Shown here piece by piece: positions 35,705 through 45,544 of a DNA stretch of 64,000 bases. How positions within the stretch are numbered: the first letter of the stretch is position 1; each line of letters opens with the position of its first letter. The stretch comes from Flavobacterium rakeshii. Lineage in GTDB: Bacteria; Bacteroidota; Bacteroidia; Flavobacteriales; Flavobacteriaceae. The notes under the pieces were generated by a model. That model did not search any database. It had not been told where the DNA came from and was given only the letters and a program-made list of their open reading frames with translations. Position numbers and translations under genes: made by a program. The stretch covers positions 1-64,000 of the forward strand of contig NZ_WOWP01000062.1 in NCBI RefSeq assembly GCF_009741375.1. Direction: 5' to 3'.

Positions 35705-36675
35705 AGAAATTCGGCAGACCTGATTATGGACTCCAGTTCCACAATCAAATCCCTTTTTGGAGTAGACGGGCTGTAAACAAACCCTTCAATTATAAAGTAA
35801 TCATTTTTAACATTATCCCTAACGGCATAGTTTATAAAAGGACCCGACATGAATTCGTTTGCCATTTCCCAGTTTCCACGGGTTTCAAACAGCATTCTGT
35901 TTTTATAACTTGTAGTAAAAAAATATGGGGAATACGCCTCTTCGGTAATCATGTAGGTGTTCTTTTCCAAACCGTGAATATACTTAACACCTATGGAATC
36001 CCTCATTTGGATAATATTGTTCAAAATGGTTTTGTCGTGCTCAATAACACCGGCAGGCACCCTGTATATTAAAATACTGGTATTTCCGCCGGGAGTATCT
36101 TTTTTAAGCCAAAGGAAATCATGCCTGTTCATGGCAAAATTATAGCTTGAAGGAACATTAATGCATATCCCGAATTTTTCGAAAACACCGTGGTTTACCA
36201 ATCCTGTTTTGGCATTCCTTTTTTGGTTTTCATCAATTTCGGTTTCCCTTATTTTCCTAACTATCTCATCGGTATGAATCTCAATTAGGAAAAGTAATTC
36301 TTCGGCAGTTTGCCCTTTAATGGTAAATATGTTTTGAGGAGAACAGTACCTGTTTGTCTTGAACTTAAAGGAATTTATACTATCCCTGTCAATTACAATG
36401 ATATTACGTCCTTTGGTAAGTCCTCCGTCAAAAATATTTTCGTTATACTGGTTTAGGGTAAACAGAGGTTCTTCCTGTGTAAGGCCTTCAACGGGAGCAG
36501 CCAGTTTTTTTCGCAGGCTGTCACCTACATCACCGTTCCACAGTTTATCGTCAATGATAATGGAAATCTCATTAATATCTCCTGAAGAACTGCTGCCATC
36601 ACTGCTACTATCGCTATTACAGCTAATAATACACAGGATAAAAACAAAATTCAGTATTTGTTTTATTCCCGACAT
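35701..36675 (-). CDS. DUF4837 family lipoprotein
   Basis: 324 residues with a lipoprotein signal (FILCIISCNS, Cys near 19) and a serine-rich linker. The rest matches the DUF4837 family of Bacteroidota (LWNGDVGDSLRKKLAAPVEGLTQEEP, QNIFTIKGQTAEEL). The function is unknown. It follows the MltD gene by 9 bp and overlaps the GNAT gene by 4 bp, so all three are one transcript. Confidence 0.88.
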   Translation of the reverse strand: MSGIKQILNFVFILCIISCNSDSSSDGSSSSGDINEISIIIDDKLWNGDVGDSLRKKLAAPVEGLTQEEPLFTLNQYNENIFDGGLTKGRNIIVIDRDSINSFKFKTNRYCSPQNIFTIKGQTAEELLFLIEIHTDEIVRKIRETEIDENQKRNAKTGLVNHGVFEKFGICINVPSSYNFAMNRHDFLWLKKDTPGGNTSILIYRVPAGVIEHDKTILNNIIQMRDSIGVKYIHGLEKNTYMITEEAYSPYFFTTSYKNRMLFETRGNWEMANEFMSGPFINYAVRDNVKNDYFIIEGFVYSPSTPKRDLIVELESIIRSAEFL

Positions 36676-36684
36676 GAAATGCGT

Positions 36685-38409
36685 TTAATTTATACTGCTT
36701 ACCTTAAGCTTCATTCCCGGCTTAATATGTTCGCCGCTAAGCTTATTCCAGTCTTTTAGATTTTCTACTGTTACACCTGGGTGTTTTTTTGCAATACTGA
36801 AAAGTGAATCCCCTTTTTGTACAATGTATAAACGGGCTTCCTCATAAGCTGTTTTAGGTTTTTTAGTTTCCTTAAGCGCTACTTTAGTTTCAGTAGTCTC
36901 AAGAGCTTCTTCCACTTTTTCCTCAGCATCAGCAACCATTACTTCCTCGTTATCTCCTTCAGTTGGAGACACTTTAGTTTCTTCTGCTTTTTTAACCTCC
37001 GGCTTAGTTTCTGCCTTTTTAGGTTTTGTCGTTTTTGCAGCTACGGCAGTTTCTTCTTTAGGCAGGTTAACAATTATGGTTTTATGTATTTTAAGTTTTT
37101 GTCCGGCATATATAGTATTGCCTTTTACCCTGTTCCATTTTTTAAGATCGGAAACCGAAACACCATATTTGTTTGCTATTGACCCAAGTACATCACCCCT
37201 GCGAACAGTGTGATATTTTGTACTAACCTTAGTGGTTTTACCTATACTGGCTAACGCTTCCTTATCTTTCTCGTCAATAAAATTAGGTCTTTCCCTCTTC
37301 AGGTCTTCATAATCTACATAGGCATAAATTGCCGTTTCGTTTGAAGTGAATAGCCCGATTTTATCTTTTGGAAGTCTTAAATAATGCGGCTCATCGGCAA
37401 CATAAGGAATAACATCAAGCTTGTATATAGGGTTAAGAAACTCCAGTTCCTCAACCGGTACATCAATCAAATCTGCTACCTGTTTAAAGGTCATTTTACG
37501 TTTCACCATAATAGTATCGGTCTCAAAATAAGTTACCGGAGCTTCGTTTGAAGTAATACCATGCTCTTTACCATACTCATAAATGTACATGGTAGCGAGG
37601 AAAGCCGGCACATAACCCTGTGTTTCCCTTGGTAGGTTTTTACGAATGTTCCAGTAATTTTTTTGTCCGTTAGAACGACGTATCGCTTTAGTTACGTTAC
37701 CCGGACCAGCATTATAGGAAGCTAATACCAAATCCCAGTCGCCAAATATGTTGTACAGGCTTGATAGGTACTGGCAAGCCGCCTCGGTAGCCTTTAACGG
37801 ATCGCAACGCTCATCAACATATGAGTTTACCTCAAGGTTGTACTGCTTACCGGTAGGATACATAAATTGCCATAGCCCGGTAGCTCCTACCCTTGATTTT
37901 GCCCTCGGATTAAGTGCCGACTCAATTACAGCCAGGTACTTAATCTCGATAGGCACATCATATTTTGCCAGGTGCTCTTCAAACATCGGGAAATAGTACT
38001 GTGAAATAGCCATAAGTCGCGAAAAGCTTTTTGGCCTGTTTTTTAAGTACGATTTAATAATGTTTTCCAGCCCCTTGCTATATTCAATGTTAAACGGCGA
38101 TTTGGCATCAAGTTCCTTAAGCCTTTGCTGTAAAAGCTCTGTAGATAACTCAAAAGCCACATCGTCATCAGGATTCACCATCTCAATATCATCCTGCATG
38201 TCATCAAACAACTCAGTGTTTGTTAACTCCTTCATCCATAGGCTGTCAATACATCTCAATTCGTCATGACGTACAAATCCTGATTTAATGGAATCCAAAA
38301 ATGACATTTTGGTTACCGGCTTCAGTTGTACATCGGCCTCTGCACTTTCCTGTGCAAAAGCCCCGATTGAGAATGCTGCTAACAGCAGAGACAATGTTCT
38401 TTTACTCAT
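36685..38409 (-). CDS. mltD: MltD-type lytic transglycosylase with two LysM domains
   Basis: 574 residues. After a signal peptide (SIGAFAQ) comes an SLT domain (about 130-270) with the catalytic Glu in LAVIESALNP, then GATGLWQFMYPTG and LASYNAGPGNV. Two LysM repeats follow, YHTVRRGDVLGSIANKYG (about 395-440) and YIVQKGDSLFSIAKKHPG (about 525-572), separated by a lysine/glutamate-rich linker. It cleaves peptidoglycan in the periplasm. It is first of three cotranscribed genes. Confidence 0.94.
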   Translation of the reverse strand: MSKRTLSLLLAAFSIGAFAQESAEADVQLKPVTKMSFLDSIKSGFVRHDELRCIDSLWMKELTNTELFDDMQDDIEMVNPDDDVAFELSTELLQQRLKELDAKSPFNIEYSKGLENIIKSYLKNRPKSFSRLMAISQYYFPMFEEHLAKYDVPIEIKYLAVIESALNPRAKSRVGATGLWQFMYPTGKQYNLEVNSYVDERCDPLKATEAACQYLSSLYNIFGDWDLVLASYNAGPGNVTKAIRRSNGQKNYWNIRKNLPRETQGYVPAFLATMYIYEYGKEHGITSNEAPVTYFETDTIMVKRKMTFKQVADLIDVPVEELEFLNPIYKLDVIPYVADEPHYLRLPKDKIGLFTSNETAIYAYVDYEDLKRERPNFIDEKDKEALASIGKTTKVSTKYHTVRRGDVLGSIANKYGVSVSDLKKWNRVKGNTIYAGQKLKIHKTIIVNLPKEETAVAAKTTKPKKAETKPEVKKAEETKVSPTEGDNEEVMVADAEEKVEEALETTETKVALKETKKPKTAYEEARLYIVQKGDSLFSIAKKHPGVTVENLKDWNKLSGEHIKPGMKLKVSSIN

Positions 38410-38445
38410 AATTTACTTGTTAAACCGTTATATTACAAATTGTTA

Positions 38446-38453
38446 CAAAAATA
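38446..38453 (-). promoter_or_regulatory. -7 box of mltD promoter
   Basis: TATTTTTG on the minus strand, 36 bp upstream of the mltD ATG, matches TAnnTTTG. No -33 TTG is evident. Confidence 0.4.
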
Positions 38454-38506
38454 ACAACTCATGCTATAACTTTAATTTTGTAATATTCGTATAAATTTTA
38501 ACAGTG

Positions 38507-39694
38507 CTATTCTAAAATAGCCGCAATACCCGGAAGGGTTTTACCTTCAAGCATCTCCAGCATGGCACCACCACCTGTAGACACATAGCTCATTTTAGGC
38601 TCAAGCCCAAACTGCTTAACAGCCGCAACAGAGTCACCTCCACCAACAAGTGAAAAGGCTCCGCTTTCAGTAGCTTCGGCAATATAATTACCTAACGCAA
38701 TTGTACCTTTAGCAAAGCTTTCCATTTCAAAAACACCCAGTGGGCCATTCCATAAAATGGTTTTGGATTCTAATATTACTTTTCTGAAATTTTCAAGTGA
38801 TTTTGGTCCGGCATCAAGTCCCTGCCAGCCATCAGGTATCTCAGTTACGTTAGTAACCTGAGTGTTTGCATCATTCTTAAATCCATCGGCAGCGATAACA
38901 TCTACAGGAATATGTACCTGTACATTTTTCTCTTTTGCTTTGGCAAGAATATCAAGGGCAAGGTCAAGTTTATCGTCCTCACAAATAGAATCACCTATTT
39001 TACCGCCCTGAGCTTTGATAAAAGTAAATGTCATCCCTCCTCCAATTATCATATGGTCTACTTTATCCAGTATGTTTTCAATAACCGTTATTTTAGAAGA
39101 AACTTTAGATCCTCCTAAAACAGCCGTTACCGGTTTTTTGCTATCATTTAGCACTTTATTAAGACTTTCTATTTCTTTAGCAAGAAGCGAGCCAAAACAC
39201 TTATTTTTAGGGAAAAACTTTGCAATTATAGTTGTAGATGCATGTGCACGGTGTGCAGTACCAAAGGCATCATTAACATAAATATCGCCTAAATTGGCCA
39301 GTTGTTTTGCAAAACCTTCGTCTCCGGCTTCTTCTTCACTGTAAAAACGCAGGTTCTCTAAAAGCAGTACTTCACCCGGCTGTAAAACCGCAGCGGCAGC
39401 TTCAACATCAGCACCCACACAGTCTTCAACAAATTTTACGGTAACACCAAGTACTTCAGATATTTTGGCAACAATATGCTTAAGGGAATATTTCTCTTCT
39501 TTCCCTTTTGGTCTTCCAAGGTGCGACATCAAAATGGCACTTCCCCCGTCATTTAAGATTTTATCTATTGTGGGCTTCGCAGCTACAATCCTTGTATCAT
39601 CAGTTACGTTAAAATTCTCATCAAGAGGCACGTTAAAGTCTACTCTTATAACTGCTTTTTTGCCATTAAAGTCAAAATCATTAAGGGTCTTCAT
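38507..39694 (-). CDS. pgk: Phosphoglycerate kinase
   Basis: 395 residues, full length. It transfers phosphate from 1,3-bisphosphoglycerate to ADP in glycolysis. It has the N-terminal signature [21 protein letters not shown], the [10 protein letters not shown] substrate loop and the nucleotide-binding [15 protein letters not shown] with the GGGA motif near the C-terminus. It is a single-gene unit with a TATATTTG -7 box at 39729-39736. Confidence 0.97.
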   Translation of the reverse strand: MKTLNDFDFNGKKAVIRVDFNVPLDENFNVTDDTRIVAAKPTIDKILNDGGSAILMSHLGRPKGKEEKYSLKHIVAKISEVLGVTVKFVEDCVGADVEAAAAVLQPGEVLLLENLRFYSEEEAGDEGFAKQLANLGDIYVNDAFGTAHRAHASTTIIAKFFPKNKCFGSLLAKEIESLNKVLNDSKKPVTAVLGGSKVSSKITVIENILDKVDHMIIGGGMTFTFIKAQGGKIGDSICEDDKLDLALDILAKAKEKNVQVHIPVDVIAADGFKNDANTQVTNVTEIPDGWQGLDAGPKSLENFRKVILESKTILWNGPLGVFEMESFAKGTIALGNYIAEATESGAFSLVGGGDSVAAVKQFGLEPKMSYVSTGGGAMLEMLEGKTLPGIAAILE

Positions 39695-39728
39695 ACTGTA
39701 TTTTAAGTTGTTTAAATTTGATTAAAGG

Positions 39729-39736
39729 CAAATATA
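39729..39736 (-). promoter_or_regulatory. -7 box of pgk promoter
   Basis: TATATTTG on the minus strand matches TAnnTTTG, 34 bp upstream of the pgk ATG. Confidence 0.5.
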
Positions 39737-39872
39737 GTTTTTTCCGTTAAAAAAATTATAATAAAATAAGGGGCTCCCCATTATTTAACATATATGTCTC
39801 ATTGCTTTACAGTTAGGAGATTAACCACTAAAACGTAATAGTTTATTATGGTAATCATCCCATAAATTCTTC

Positions 39873-39880
39873 TATATTTG
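39873..39880 (+). promoter_or_regulatory. -7 box of holB promoter, almost touching the start codon
   Basis: TATATTTG ends 4 bp before the ATG at 39885, so transcription would begin at or just inside the start codon. Confidence 0.45.
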
Positions 39881-39884
39881 CCCT

Positions 39885-41033
39885 ATGCTTTTTTCAGATA
39901 TATTAGGCCAGGAACATATTAAAAGCCATTTGACAAAAAGTGCCGATTCCGGCAGGATTCCGCACGCTCAGCTTTTTGTAGGTCCCGAAGGATCAGGCAA
40001 GTTGGCCATGGCAATTGCTTATGCCCAGTATATTTTATGCTCCAATACTAACAGCGAAAACAACAGCGGTAATGCTGCCTGTAACCTAAAGTTCCAGAAT
40101 TTTTCACACCCCGATTTACATTTTGTTTTTCCGGTAGCTACCAACAGCGAAGTGAAAAGCCATCCTGTTAGTGCCAACTTTTTAAAGTACTGGAGGGAGT
40201 TTATTACCGAAACCCCTTATGCCGGACTTTTTGACTGGTACAAGAAGATTGATATTCAGAACAAACAGGGACAGATAGGAGTAGATGAAGCACATGAGAT
40301 TGTAAAATCACTCTCGTTAAAGGCATACGAAGGTGGTTATAAAGTGATGATTATATGGATGGCCGACAGAATGAACGTAGCAACAGCCAACAAATTACTG
40401 AAGCTACTGGAAGAGCCGCCGCAAAAAACCATATTCCTGCTGATTGCCGAAAGTGACGACGATATACTGCAAACCATACTTTCACGCTGCCAGGTATTAC
40501 ATTTTGGCGGACTTAGTGAGCAGGCTATTGCCGATGCACTTATTTCCCAAAAAGGACTTGACAATAATGAAGCCCTTAAAATTGCCCATCAGGCACAGGG
40601 AAATTTTAATAAGGCATTACAAATTTTAAACAAAGACAATAACGGTTTCCCTTTTGAAGAGTGGTTTGTACAATGGGTACGCGCCGCTTTTAGAGCAAAA
40701 GGAAACGCCGCTGCCATACAGGATCTAATTGCCTGGAGCGAACAGATTGCGGGTATTGGCCGTGAAGCTCAAAAACAGTTTATCCATTTTTGTATCGATA
40801 TGTTCCGTCAGGCATTACTGCTCAACTATCAGGCAAAAGAACTGGTTTTTATGGAGCCTACTGTCGATAAGTTTAAACTTGAAAATTTTGCTCCGTTTGT
40901 AAACGGAAATAATATTAATGATATTTTTAAAGAACTGTCGGACGCACTATACCATATTGAAAGAAACGGTAATGCCAAAATTATACTAACCGACCTTTCC
41001 ATAAAACTAACGCGATTAATTCATAAAAAGTAA
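39885..41033 (+). CDS. holB: DNA polymerase III delta' subunit
   Basis: 382 residues of an AAA+ clamp-loader subunit. The start MLFSDILGQEHIKSHLT is typical, followed by a P-loop-like GPEGSGKLAMA (about 32-42), a cysteine-containing insert, and TANKLLKLLEEPPQKTIFLL with the sensor/arginine-finger segment LSRCQVLHF. It helps load the sliding clamp during replication. It is followed 5 bp later by a DoxX-like gene. Confidence 0.92.
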   Translation: MLFSDILGQEHIKSHLTKSADSGRIPHAQLFVGPEGSGKLAMAIAYAQYILCSNTNSENNSGNAACNLKFQNFSHPDLHFVFPVATNSEVKSHPVSANFLKYWREFITETPYAGLFDWYKKIDIQNKQGQIGVDEAHEIVKSLSLKAYEGGYKVMIIWMADRMNVATANKLLKLLEEPPQKTIFLLIAESDDDILQTILSRCQVLHFGGLSEQAIADALISQKGLDNNEALKIAHQAQGNFNKALQILNKDNNGFPFEEWFVQWVRAAFRAKGNAAAIQDLIAWSEQIAGIGREAQKQFIHFCIDMFRQALLLNYQAKELVFMEPTVDKFKLENFAPFVNGNNINDIFKELSDALYHIERNGNAKIILTDLSIKLTRLIHKK

Positions 41034-41038
41034 AGATT

Positions 41039-41419
41039 ATGACACCAGCTATCATTATTATCCTGATTTTTTTAGCCATAACTTTTATCCAATCGGGCTA
41101 CGATAAAGTTGCCGACTGGAAAGGAAATGTAGAGTGGCTTAAAGGTCATTTTTCACAAAGTGCAATTAAAAACCAGGTTCCGGCCGCATTACTTTTAGTA
41201 CTTATCCTTGAGATTGTTGCAGGTGCTTTTTCGGTTATTGGAATCATTCAGATTTTTATGAACGATGATACCGAATTTGCCGGTTATGCCGCAATAGTAT
41301 CGAGCGCTACGCTGCTTTTACTGTTATTGGGTCAGCGTCTTGCCAAAGATTATGACGGGGCACGAACTATTGTTATCTATTTTATCCCTACCGTAATGTT
41401 ATTGAACTGGTTATATTAA
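41039..41419 (+). CDS. DoxX-like small membrane protein
   Basis: 126 residues with four predicted membrane helices (about 3-18, 48-68, 78-100 and 108-125). The motif FIQSGYDKVADWKGNVEWLKGHF after the first helix matches the DoxX/DoxD-like superfamily. The substrate or partner is unknown. It is probably cotranscribed with holB; a terminator follows at 41438. Confidence 0.8.
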   Translation: MTPAIIIILIFLAITFIQSGYDKVADWKGNVEWLKGHFSQSAIKNQVPAALLLVLILEIVAGAFSVIGIIQIFMNDDTEFAGYAAIVSSATLLLLLLGQRLAKDYDGARTIVIYFIPTVMLLNWLY

Positions 41420-41437
41420 TAACCAAACAAAAAATAT

Positions 41438-41466
41438 AAAACCCCTCAGTGAGGGGCTTTTTTTAT
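41438..41466. terminator. Bidirectional terminator between DoxX-like and helicase genes
   Basis: The palindrome CCCCTCAGTGAGGGG has an A-rich arm on the left and a T run on the right, so it can stop both convergent transcripts. Confidence 0.75.
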
Positions 41467-43733
41467 TCGTCATCGTTAAGGCTTGCCCTGTATAATCGTA
41501 GCTCACCCCAGGTAAAGGCTTCGCCGTGTTTTTCTTTAAGATTTGTAAGTGATTCCCCGTCAAAATCTTCAAAGGCTTTGGCAAGCTCGGCAATCTTATC
41601 TTCAGCAAGTACTTCCTCAATTTGGATTTTTCCGCGCTGAACCAGTCCGGCAATATGACTAAGCACCGTAGTTTCGGTAAGTTTCCTCACTCTGGCAATA
41701 TCTTCAATACTCATTTTTTCTTTCCACAAATCAAACGTCTCCTCAAGCGTAGATTTTTTAGGCTGTTTCTTTTTCGCCGGATAGTTATCATATTCCTCGG
41801 TTTCCTCCTGCAATAAAGTAACAGGGTTATCCTTAAGGTTTTTGCGTATGGTTTCGAGTTTCTTAATTCGGTATGAGTATATTTCGGGTGTAATAAGATT
41901 TTCTTTTATAATCTCTTCCTCATTAAGCACGGCAAGCATTAGTCTTTTAGCTTTCATCAACCTGATTACCGTATAGGTTTGCAACTCTTCCAGTTCTGAG
42001 AGTTCCTCATAAAAACCTTTAGCTTTTCTCAGCCTTTTTATCTCTTCCATTTTTTGAAGCAAACCTGTTACAAGGCTATCCATAACCGGAAAGAAATAGT
42101 TGTAAGCCGCCTCTACCCTCTCCTGTACGAACTTCATATCAGGTTGTTCCACGGAAAACAATTTAGCCAGCTGACTGATAAACTTATGTCCCGGGGTATG
42201 CATTTTCTTTATCTTATCTTCAGATAAGTTGACCCATTCCCTGTGTTTGGATTTAAGTGATCTTGGTCCTTCCTGCAGGTAAGTAAGTTTATGTCGTTGC
42301 CAAACATCGGTAAGCTCGTCCCAGTCAAAGCTGTTTTTCAGGTAATTGAATATAAAACGAAGCGTATCTTTTTGTAAAAACAGCTCCATTTGCTCCTCCT
42401 TAACTTTAGACGAGGCGTAGCCCATTACATCCATATCATTAGTAAGACCATTCATTTGTAGCGGAGAAAGCAAAATAAGCCCGTTTAACGAACGTAAACG
42501 TGAAAGCGCTACGTAGGCCTGCCCCGGCAGAAAAACACCTGATACATCGAGCGCAGCTTTGTCAAAGGTTAATCCCTGGCTTTTATGTACCGTTATCGCC
42601 CAAGCCAGTTTAAGCGGATAGTGTACAAACGTACCCAAAACCTCTTCTTCTATTTCTTTAGTATTTTCGTTTACGTGATATTTTACGTTTTTCCATTCGT
42701 ACTTATCGGCCTCAATGGTAAGATCTTCTTCAGGGAAATGTACCAGTATCTCTTCATCAGATACTGATTTGATTATACCGATTTTCCCGTTGAAATAATT
42801 CTTTTCGGGAGAAAGGTCGTTTTTAATAAACATTACCTGAGCTCCTTTTTTTAGTTTAAGCTCCTCCTCTACCGGATAGATTTTCTCTGGGAAATCGCCC
42901 ACAATTTCAGGATGGAAAACAAATTCCTTTTCATCCAGTTCATCCAGTGCTTTGGCGTTTATATTATCGGCTTTCGCATTATGAGTAGTAAGTGTAATAA
43001 ACCCCGGATTTTTTTTCAAATCAAAATCAGGTTGGGCGTAGTTATTTAAAACCGCTATATCATTTGGAGTTATTACATTGTTCCTCAGGTTATTAAGTAT
43101 TGATATAAAGGCATCATCGGTTTGCCTGTATATTTTAGAAAGCTCTATATACAGCGGCGGATTACTACTAACTACCTGAGAGTGAAAGAAATATTTTCCT
43201 CTATAATACTGACTCAATACTTCCCATTCCTCATTTTTTACTACCGGAGGCAGCTGTAACAGATCTCCAATAAACAACACCTGAACACCACCAAACGGAA
43301 TATCTTTATGACGCACATTGCGCAACATAAAATCCATAGCATCAAGCAAGTCGGCTCGCAACATACTCACCTCGTCAATAACAAGCAGTTCCATGTTTTT
43401 GATTACTGCCTGTTTATCCCCTCTCATTTTAAAGTGCCTACGCAGGCTGTCTTTATTTTCAAAACGTACGGTATCAGTCACCTGTGGTGTTACATTATCG
43501 GGGATAAAACCTGCAAAAGGCAACTGAAACATGGAGTGTATGGTTACACCACCTGCATTAAGCGCCGCAATACCCGTAGGTGCTACCACAACTACATTTT
43601 TATGCGTGGTACGAATAATTTCCTTAAGCAAAGTAGTCTTTCCTGTACCGGCTTTACCGGTAAGGAAAATAGATCTATTAGTTTGATTTATAAAACGTAA
43701 GGTATATTCGGCTGCTGTAGATAGACTTTGCAT
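41463..43733 (-). CDS. Pif1/RecD-like helicase with C-terminal helix-turn-helix
   Basis: 756 residues. The N-terminal superfamily 1 helicase core has Walker A LTGKAGTGKTTLL (about 23-35), PTGIAALNAGG, Walker B LVIDEVSMLRADLLD, FIGDLLQLPPV, and late motif AWAITVHKSQGLTFDKA with VALSRLRSL. The C-terminal 100 residues contain a helix-turn-helix (IEDIARVRKLTETTVLSHI), like the HTH_40 domain of some RecQ proteins. It probably unwinds DNA in the 5'-3' direction during repair or replication. Such fusions are common in Flavobacteria. Confidence 0.92.
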   Translation of the reverse strand: MQSLSTAAEYTLRFINQTNRSIFLTGKAGTGKTTLLKEIIRTTHKNVVVVAPTGIAALNAGGVTIHSMFQLPFAGFIPDNVTPQVTDTVRFENKDSLRRHFKMRGDKQAVIKNMELLVIDEVSMLRADLLDAMDFMLRNVRHKDIPFGGVQVLFIGDLLQLPPVVKNEEWEVLSQYYRGKYFFHSQVVSSNPPLYIELSKIYRQTDDAFISILNNLRNNVITPNDIAVLNNYAQPDFDLKKNPGFITLTTHNAKADNINAKALDELDEKEFVFHPEIVGDFPEKIYPVEEELKLKKGAQVMFIKNDLSPEKNYFNGKIGIIKSVSDEEILVHFPEEDLTIEADKYEWKNVKYHVNENTKEIEEEVLGTFVHYPLKLAWAITVHKSQGLTFDKAALDVSGVFLPGQAYVALSRLRSLNGLILLSPLQMNGLTNDMDVMGYASSKVKEEQMELFLQKDTLRFIFNYLKNSFDWDELTDVWQRHKLTYLQEGPRSLKSKHREWVNLSEDKIKKMHTPGHKFISQLAKLFSVEQPDMKFVQERVEAAYNYFFPVMDSLVTGLLQKMEEIKRLRKAKGFYEELSELEELQTYTVIRLMKAKRLMLAVLNEEEIIKENLITPEIYSYRIKKLETIRKNLKDNPVTLLQEETEEYDNYPAKKKQPKKSTLEETFDLWKEKMSIEDIARVRKLTETTVLSHIAGLVQRGKIQIEEVLAEDKIAELAKAFEDFDGESLTNLKEKHGEAFTWGELRLYRASLNDDE

Positions 43734-43785
43734 GAGGCGTATAATTATTGGAATCCCGAAATTAAGTATAAAAAATTTATGGCAA

Positions 43786-43812
43786 CAAAAAAGCTCCCTT
43801 TTGGGAGCTTAA
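43786..43812 (-). terminator. Terminator of the ompH-like gene
   Basis: The stem AAGCTCCC/GGGAGCTT with a TTTT loop has A residues to its left, giving a T run on the minus strand. Confidence 0.8.
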
Positions 43813-43833
43813 TTTAATATTATAAGACTGAAA

Positions 43834-44445
43834 TTATTTTGCAGCTTCTTCTTTTTCAGTAGTTTCTGCTTTTTCTTCAGTAGCTTTCTCTTCTGTTTTT
43901 ACAGCGTCAGGATTCTCACCTTTAAACTTAGCGTTCACTGCTGTAATGATTTCTTCTGTAATCTCATAGCTGTCTTTAGCATAAAGCACATTGGCAGAAT
44001 CACCGGTACCATAAATATAATCGTAACCGTTTTTCTTGCCATAATCTTTGATGTATGCACGCATCTCTTCAACAATACTATCCCTTTGCGGAGCAAACTC
44101 TTCCTGAAGCTGTCTCATCATACCATCCTGCATCATAGAAAGTTTTTGTTCTCTTTCCTGGAATTCCTGTGCTTTAGTTTGAACCCATTGCGCTCCTCTT
44201 CTTGGTGCTTCATCCTGAGCTTTTGCATAATCAAGTCTTAACTTTTGGTACTCATCGTTAAGTTCCCTTTTAAGTTCTTCTCCTTTAACGTTGCTTCTTG
44301 AGTTAAGATCCTTTAAAGCTTCAGAATCGTCCATTAACTTTTGCGTGTTAACATAAGCCGTTTTGAATTCGGTTGCACCACCTTCATTTTTGTTACATGA
44401 AAAAAGTGTAACGGCAAGACCAAGTATCAATAAAGATTTTTTCAT
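43834..44445 (-). CDS. OmpH/Skp-like periplasmic chaperone, lipoprotein
   Basis: 203 residues with a lipoprotein signal (TLFSCNKN, Cys near 17). The OmpH/Skp pattern follows: TAYVNTQKLMDDSEALKDL at the start, a long coiled coil (about 45-130), and YDYIYGTGDSANVLYAKDSYEITEEII at the end. Skp holds unfolded outer-membrane proteins in the periplasm; the lipid anchor is a variation. A low-complexity tail rich in E, K and A follows. The gap of 244 bp upstream shows only AT-rich sequence and a weak promoter. Confidence 0.9.
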   Translation of the reverse strand: MKKSLLILGLAVTLFSCNKNEGGATEFKTAYVNTQKLMDDSEALKDLNSRSNVKGEELKRELNDEYQKLRLDYAKAQDEAPRRGAQWVQTKAQEFQEREQKLSMMQDGMMRQLQEEFAPQRDSIVEEMRAYIKDYGKKNGYDYIYGTGDSANVLYAKDSYEITEEIITAVNAKFKGENPDAVKTEEKATEEKAETTEKEEAAK

Positions 44446-44689
44446 TTGCGTTTTTCGATTTTTAAAAAAATTTCGGTAAAAGTAATAATTCGCATCAAAG
44501 ATGCAAAAACAAGTTTTTATTAAAATTTACGGCAAAAAATTAACCATAAATAAATTTTATGAAAACAAATCTATGCTATAAACAATGTAAATCAAAATCG
44601 GGCTTCATAAATCGTTTTTAAGAGCGTTTTTAAAAACGTCAAGGCATTTCCTTATTACAGGCAGCAAACGTTTATTTATGAAGTTTTAT

Positions 44690-45544
44690 TTAATTTTTAC
44701 CATGTTTTATAACATAAATAAGCGACGAGTACTCCATATTTCCCGCTGCTTTTAAATTTGAGCGTAATCCGGTTAAAAATCCTTTTACAAAATTCATTTT
44801 TCCGGTTTTGTATTTTTCAGAAAGAAGACTCACATAAAAACTGTCAAATTTCATTGGCAGGATTTTTATTAAATCCATACCCTGTTTTGAAAAAAGCAGC
44901 TTAATGGATTTTTTCGAAAAATGCCAAAGGTGTCTTGGCACATCATAAGCAGCCCAAAACTTTCCATAATGCTTCGCATCATAACTGTTATAATTGGGTA
45001 CGGCTATGATTATGAGTCCGTTTGGCTTTAAAATTCGCTTTAATTCGGTTATATGTTGCTGAATATCAGGAACATGTTCTAAAACATGCCACATAGTGAT
45101 CACATCAAAAGAGCTATTTTCAAGTTCTTTTATATCATTTTTGAATGAAATTCCTTTTGAAACTGCAATTTTTTTAGCTTTTTCACTTGGTTCTATACCA
45201 AAACTATCCCAACCGTCATTTTTTGCTGTTACAAGAAAGTCTCCCGTCCCTGCACCAATATCCAGGAGTTTACCTTTTTCAGGATGGTATTTTTTTATGA
45301 TAGATAATTTATCTCTTAATGCTTTTTGTTTTACAACATGGTATAATTTTTCAAAAAGCGAACGTTTACCGTCAGTATGCGAAATGTAATCATCACTTTC
45401 GTAATAGCTTCCTAAATTTTCGGGTGCGGGTTGCGGATGGGTTTTTAATAATCCCAAATCAGTATCCAGTAATAACTGAAACTCTTCTCCCGAAACCGAA
45501 TGATCCTTTACGGTAATATAAACGTTGTTTTCTGAAAAATTCAT
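44690..45544 (-). CDS. Class I SAM-dependent methyltransferase
   Basis: 284 residues. Motif I is GKLLDIGAGTGDFL (about 90-103), followed by DSFGIEPSEKAKKIA, FDVITMWHVLEHVPD and LKPNGLIIIAVPNYNSYDAKHY, the usual Rossmann methyltransferase series. The N-terminal 60 residues (GLLKTHPQPAPENLGSYYESDDY) are typical of a group often linked to sugar or lipid modification, but the substrate is not known. Its start overlaps the stop of the preceding gene by one base. Confidence 0.9.
   Translation of the reverse strand: MNFSENNVYITVKDHSVSGEEFQLLLDTDLGLLKTHPQPAPENLGSYYESDDYISHTDGKRSLFEKLYHVVKQKALRDKLSIIKKYHPEKGKLLDIGAGTGDFLVTAKNDGWDSFGIEPSEKAKKIAVSKGISFKNDIKELENSSFDVITMWHVLEHVPDIQQHITELKRILKPNGLIIIAVPNYNSYDAKHYGKFWAAYDVPRHLWHFSKKSIKLLFSKQGMDLIKILPMKFDSFYVSLLSEKYKTGKMNFVKGFLTGLRSNLKAAGNMEYSSLIYVIKHGKN

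Noticed and set aside
44446..44689. AT-rich gap upstream of the ompH-like gene as an RNA gene
   Set aside because: Only short hairpins (GCATC/GATGC near 44493) and repeated GTTTTTAA words are seen, with no conserved RNA fold I can recognise.
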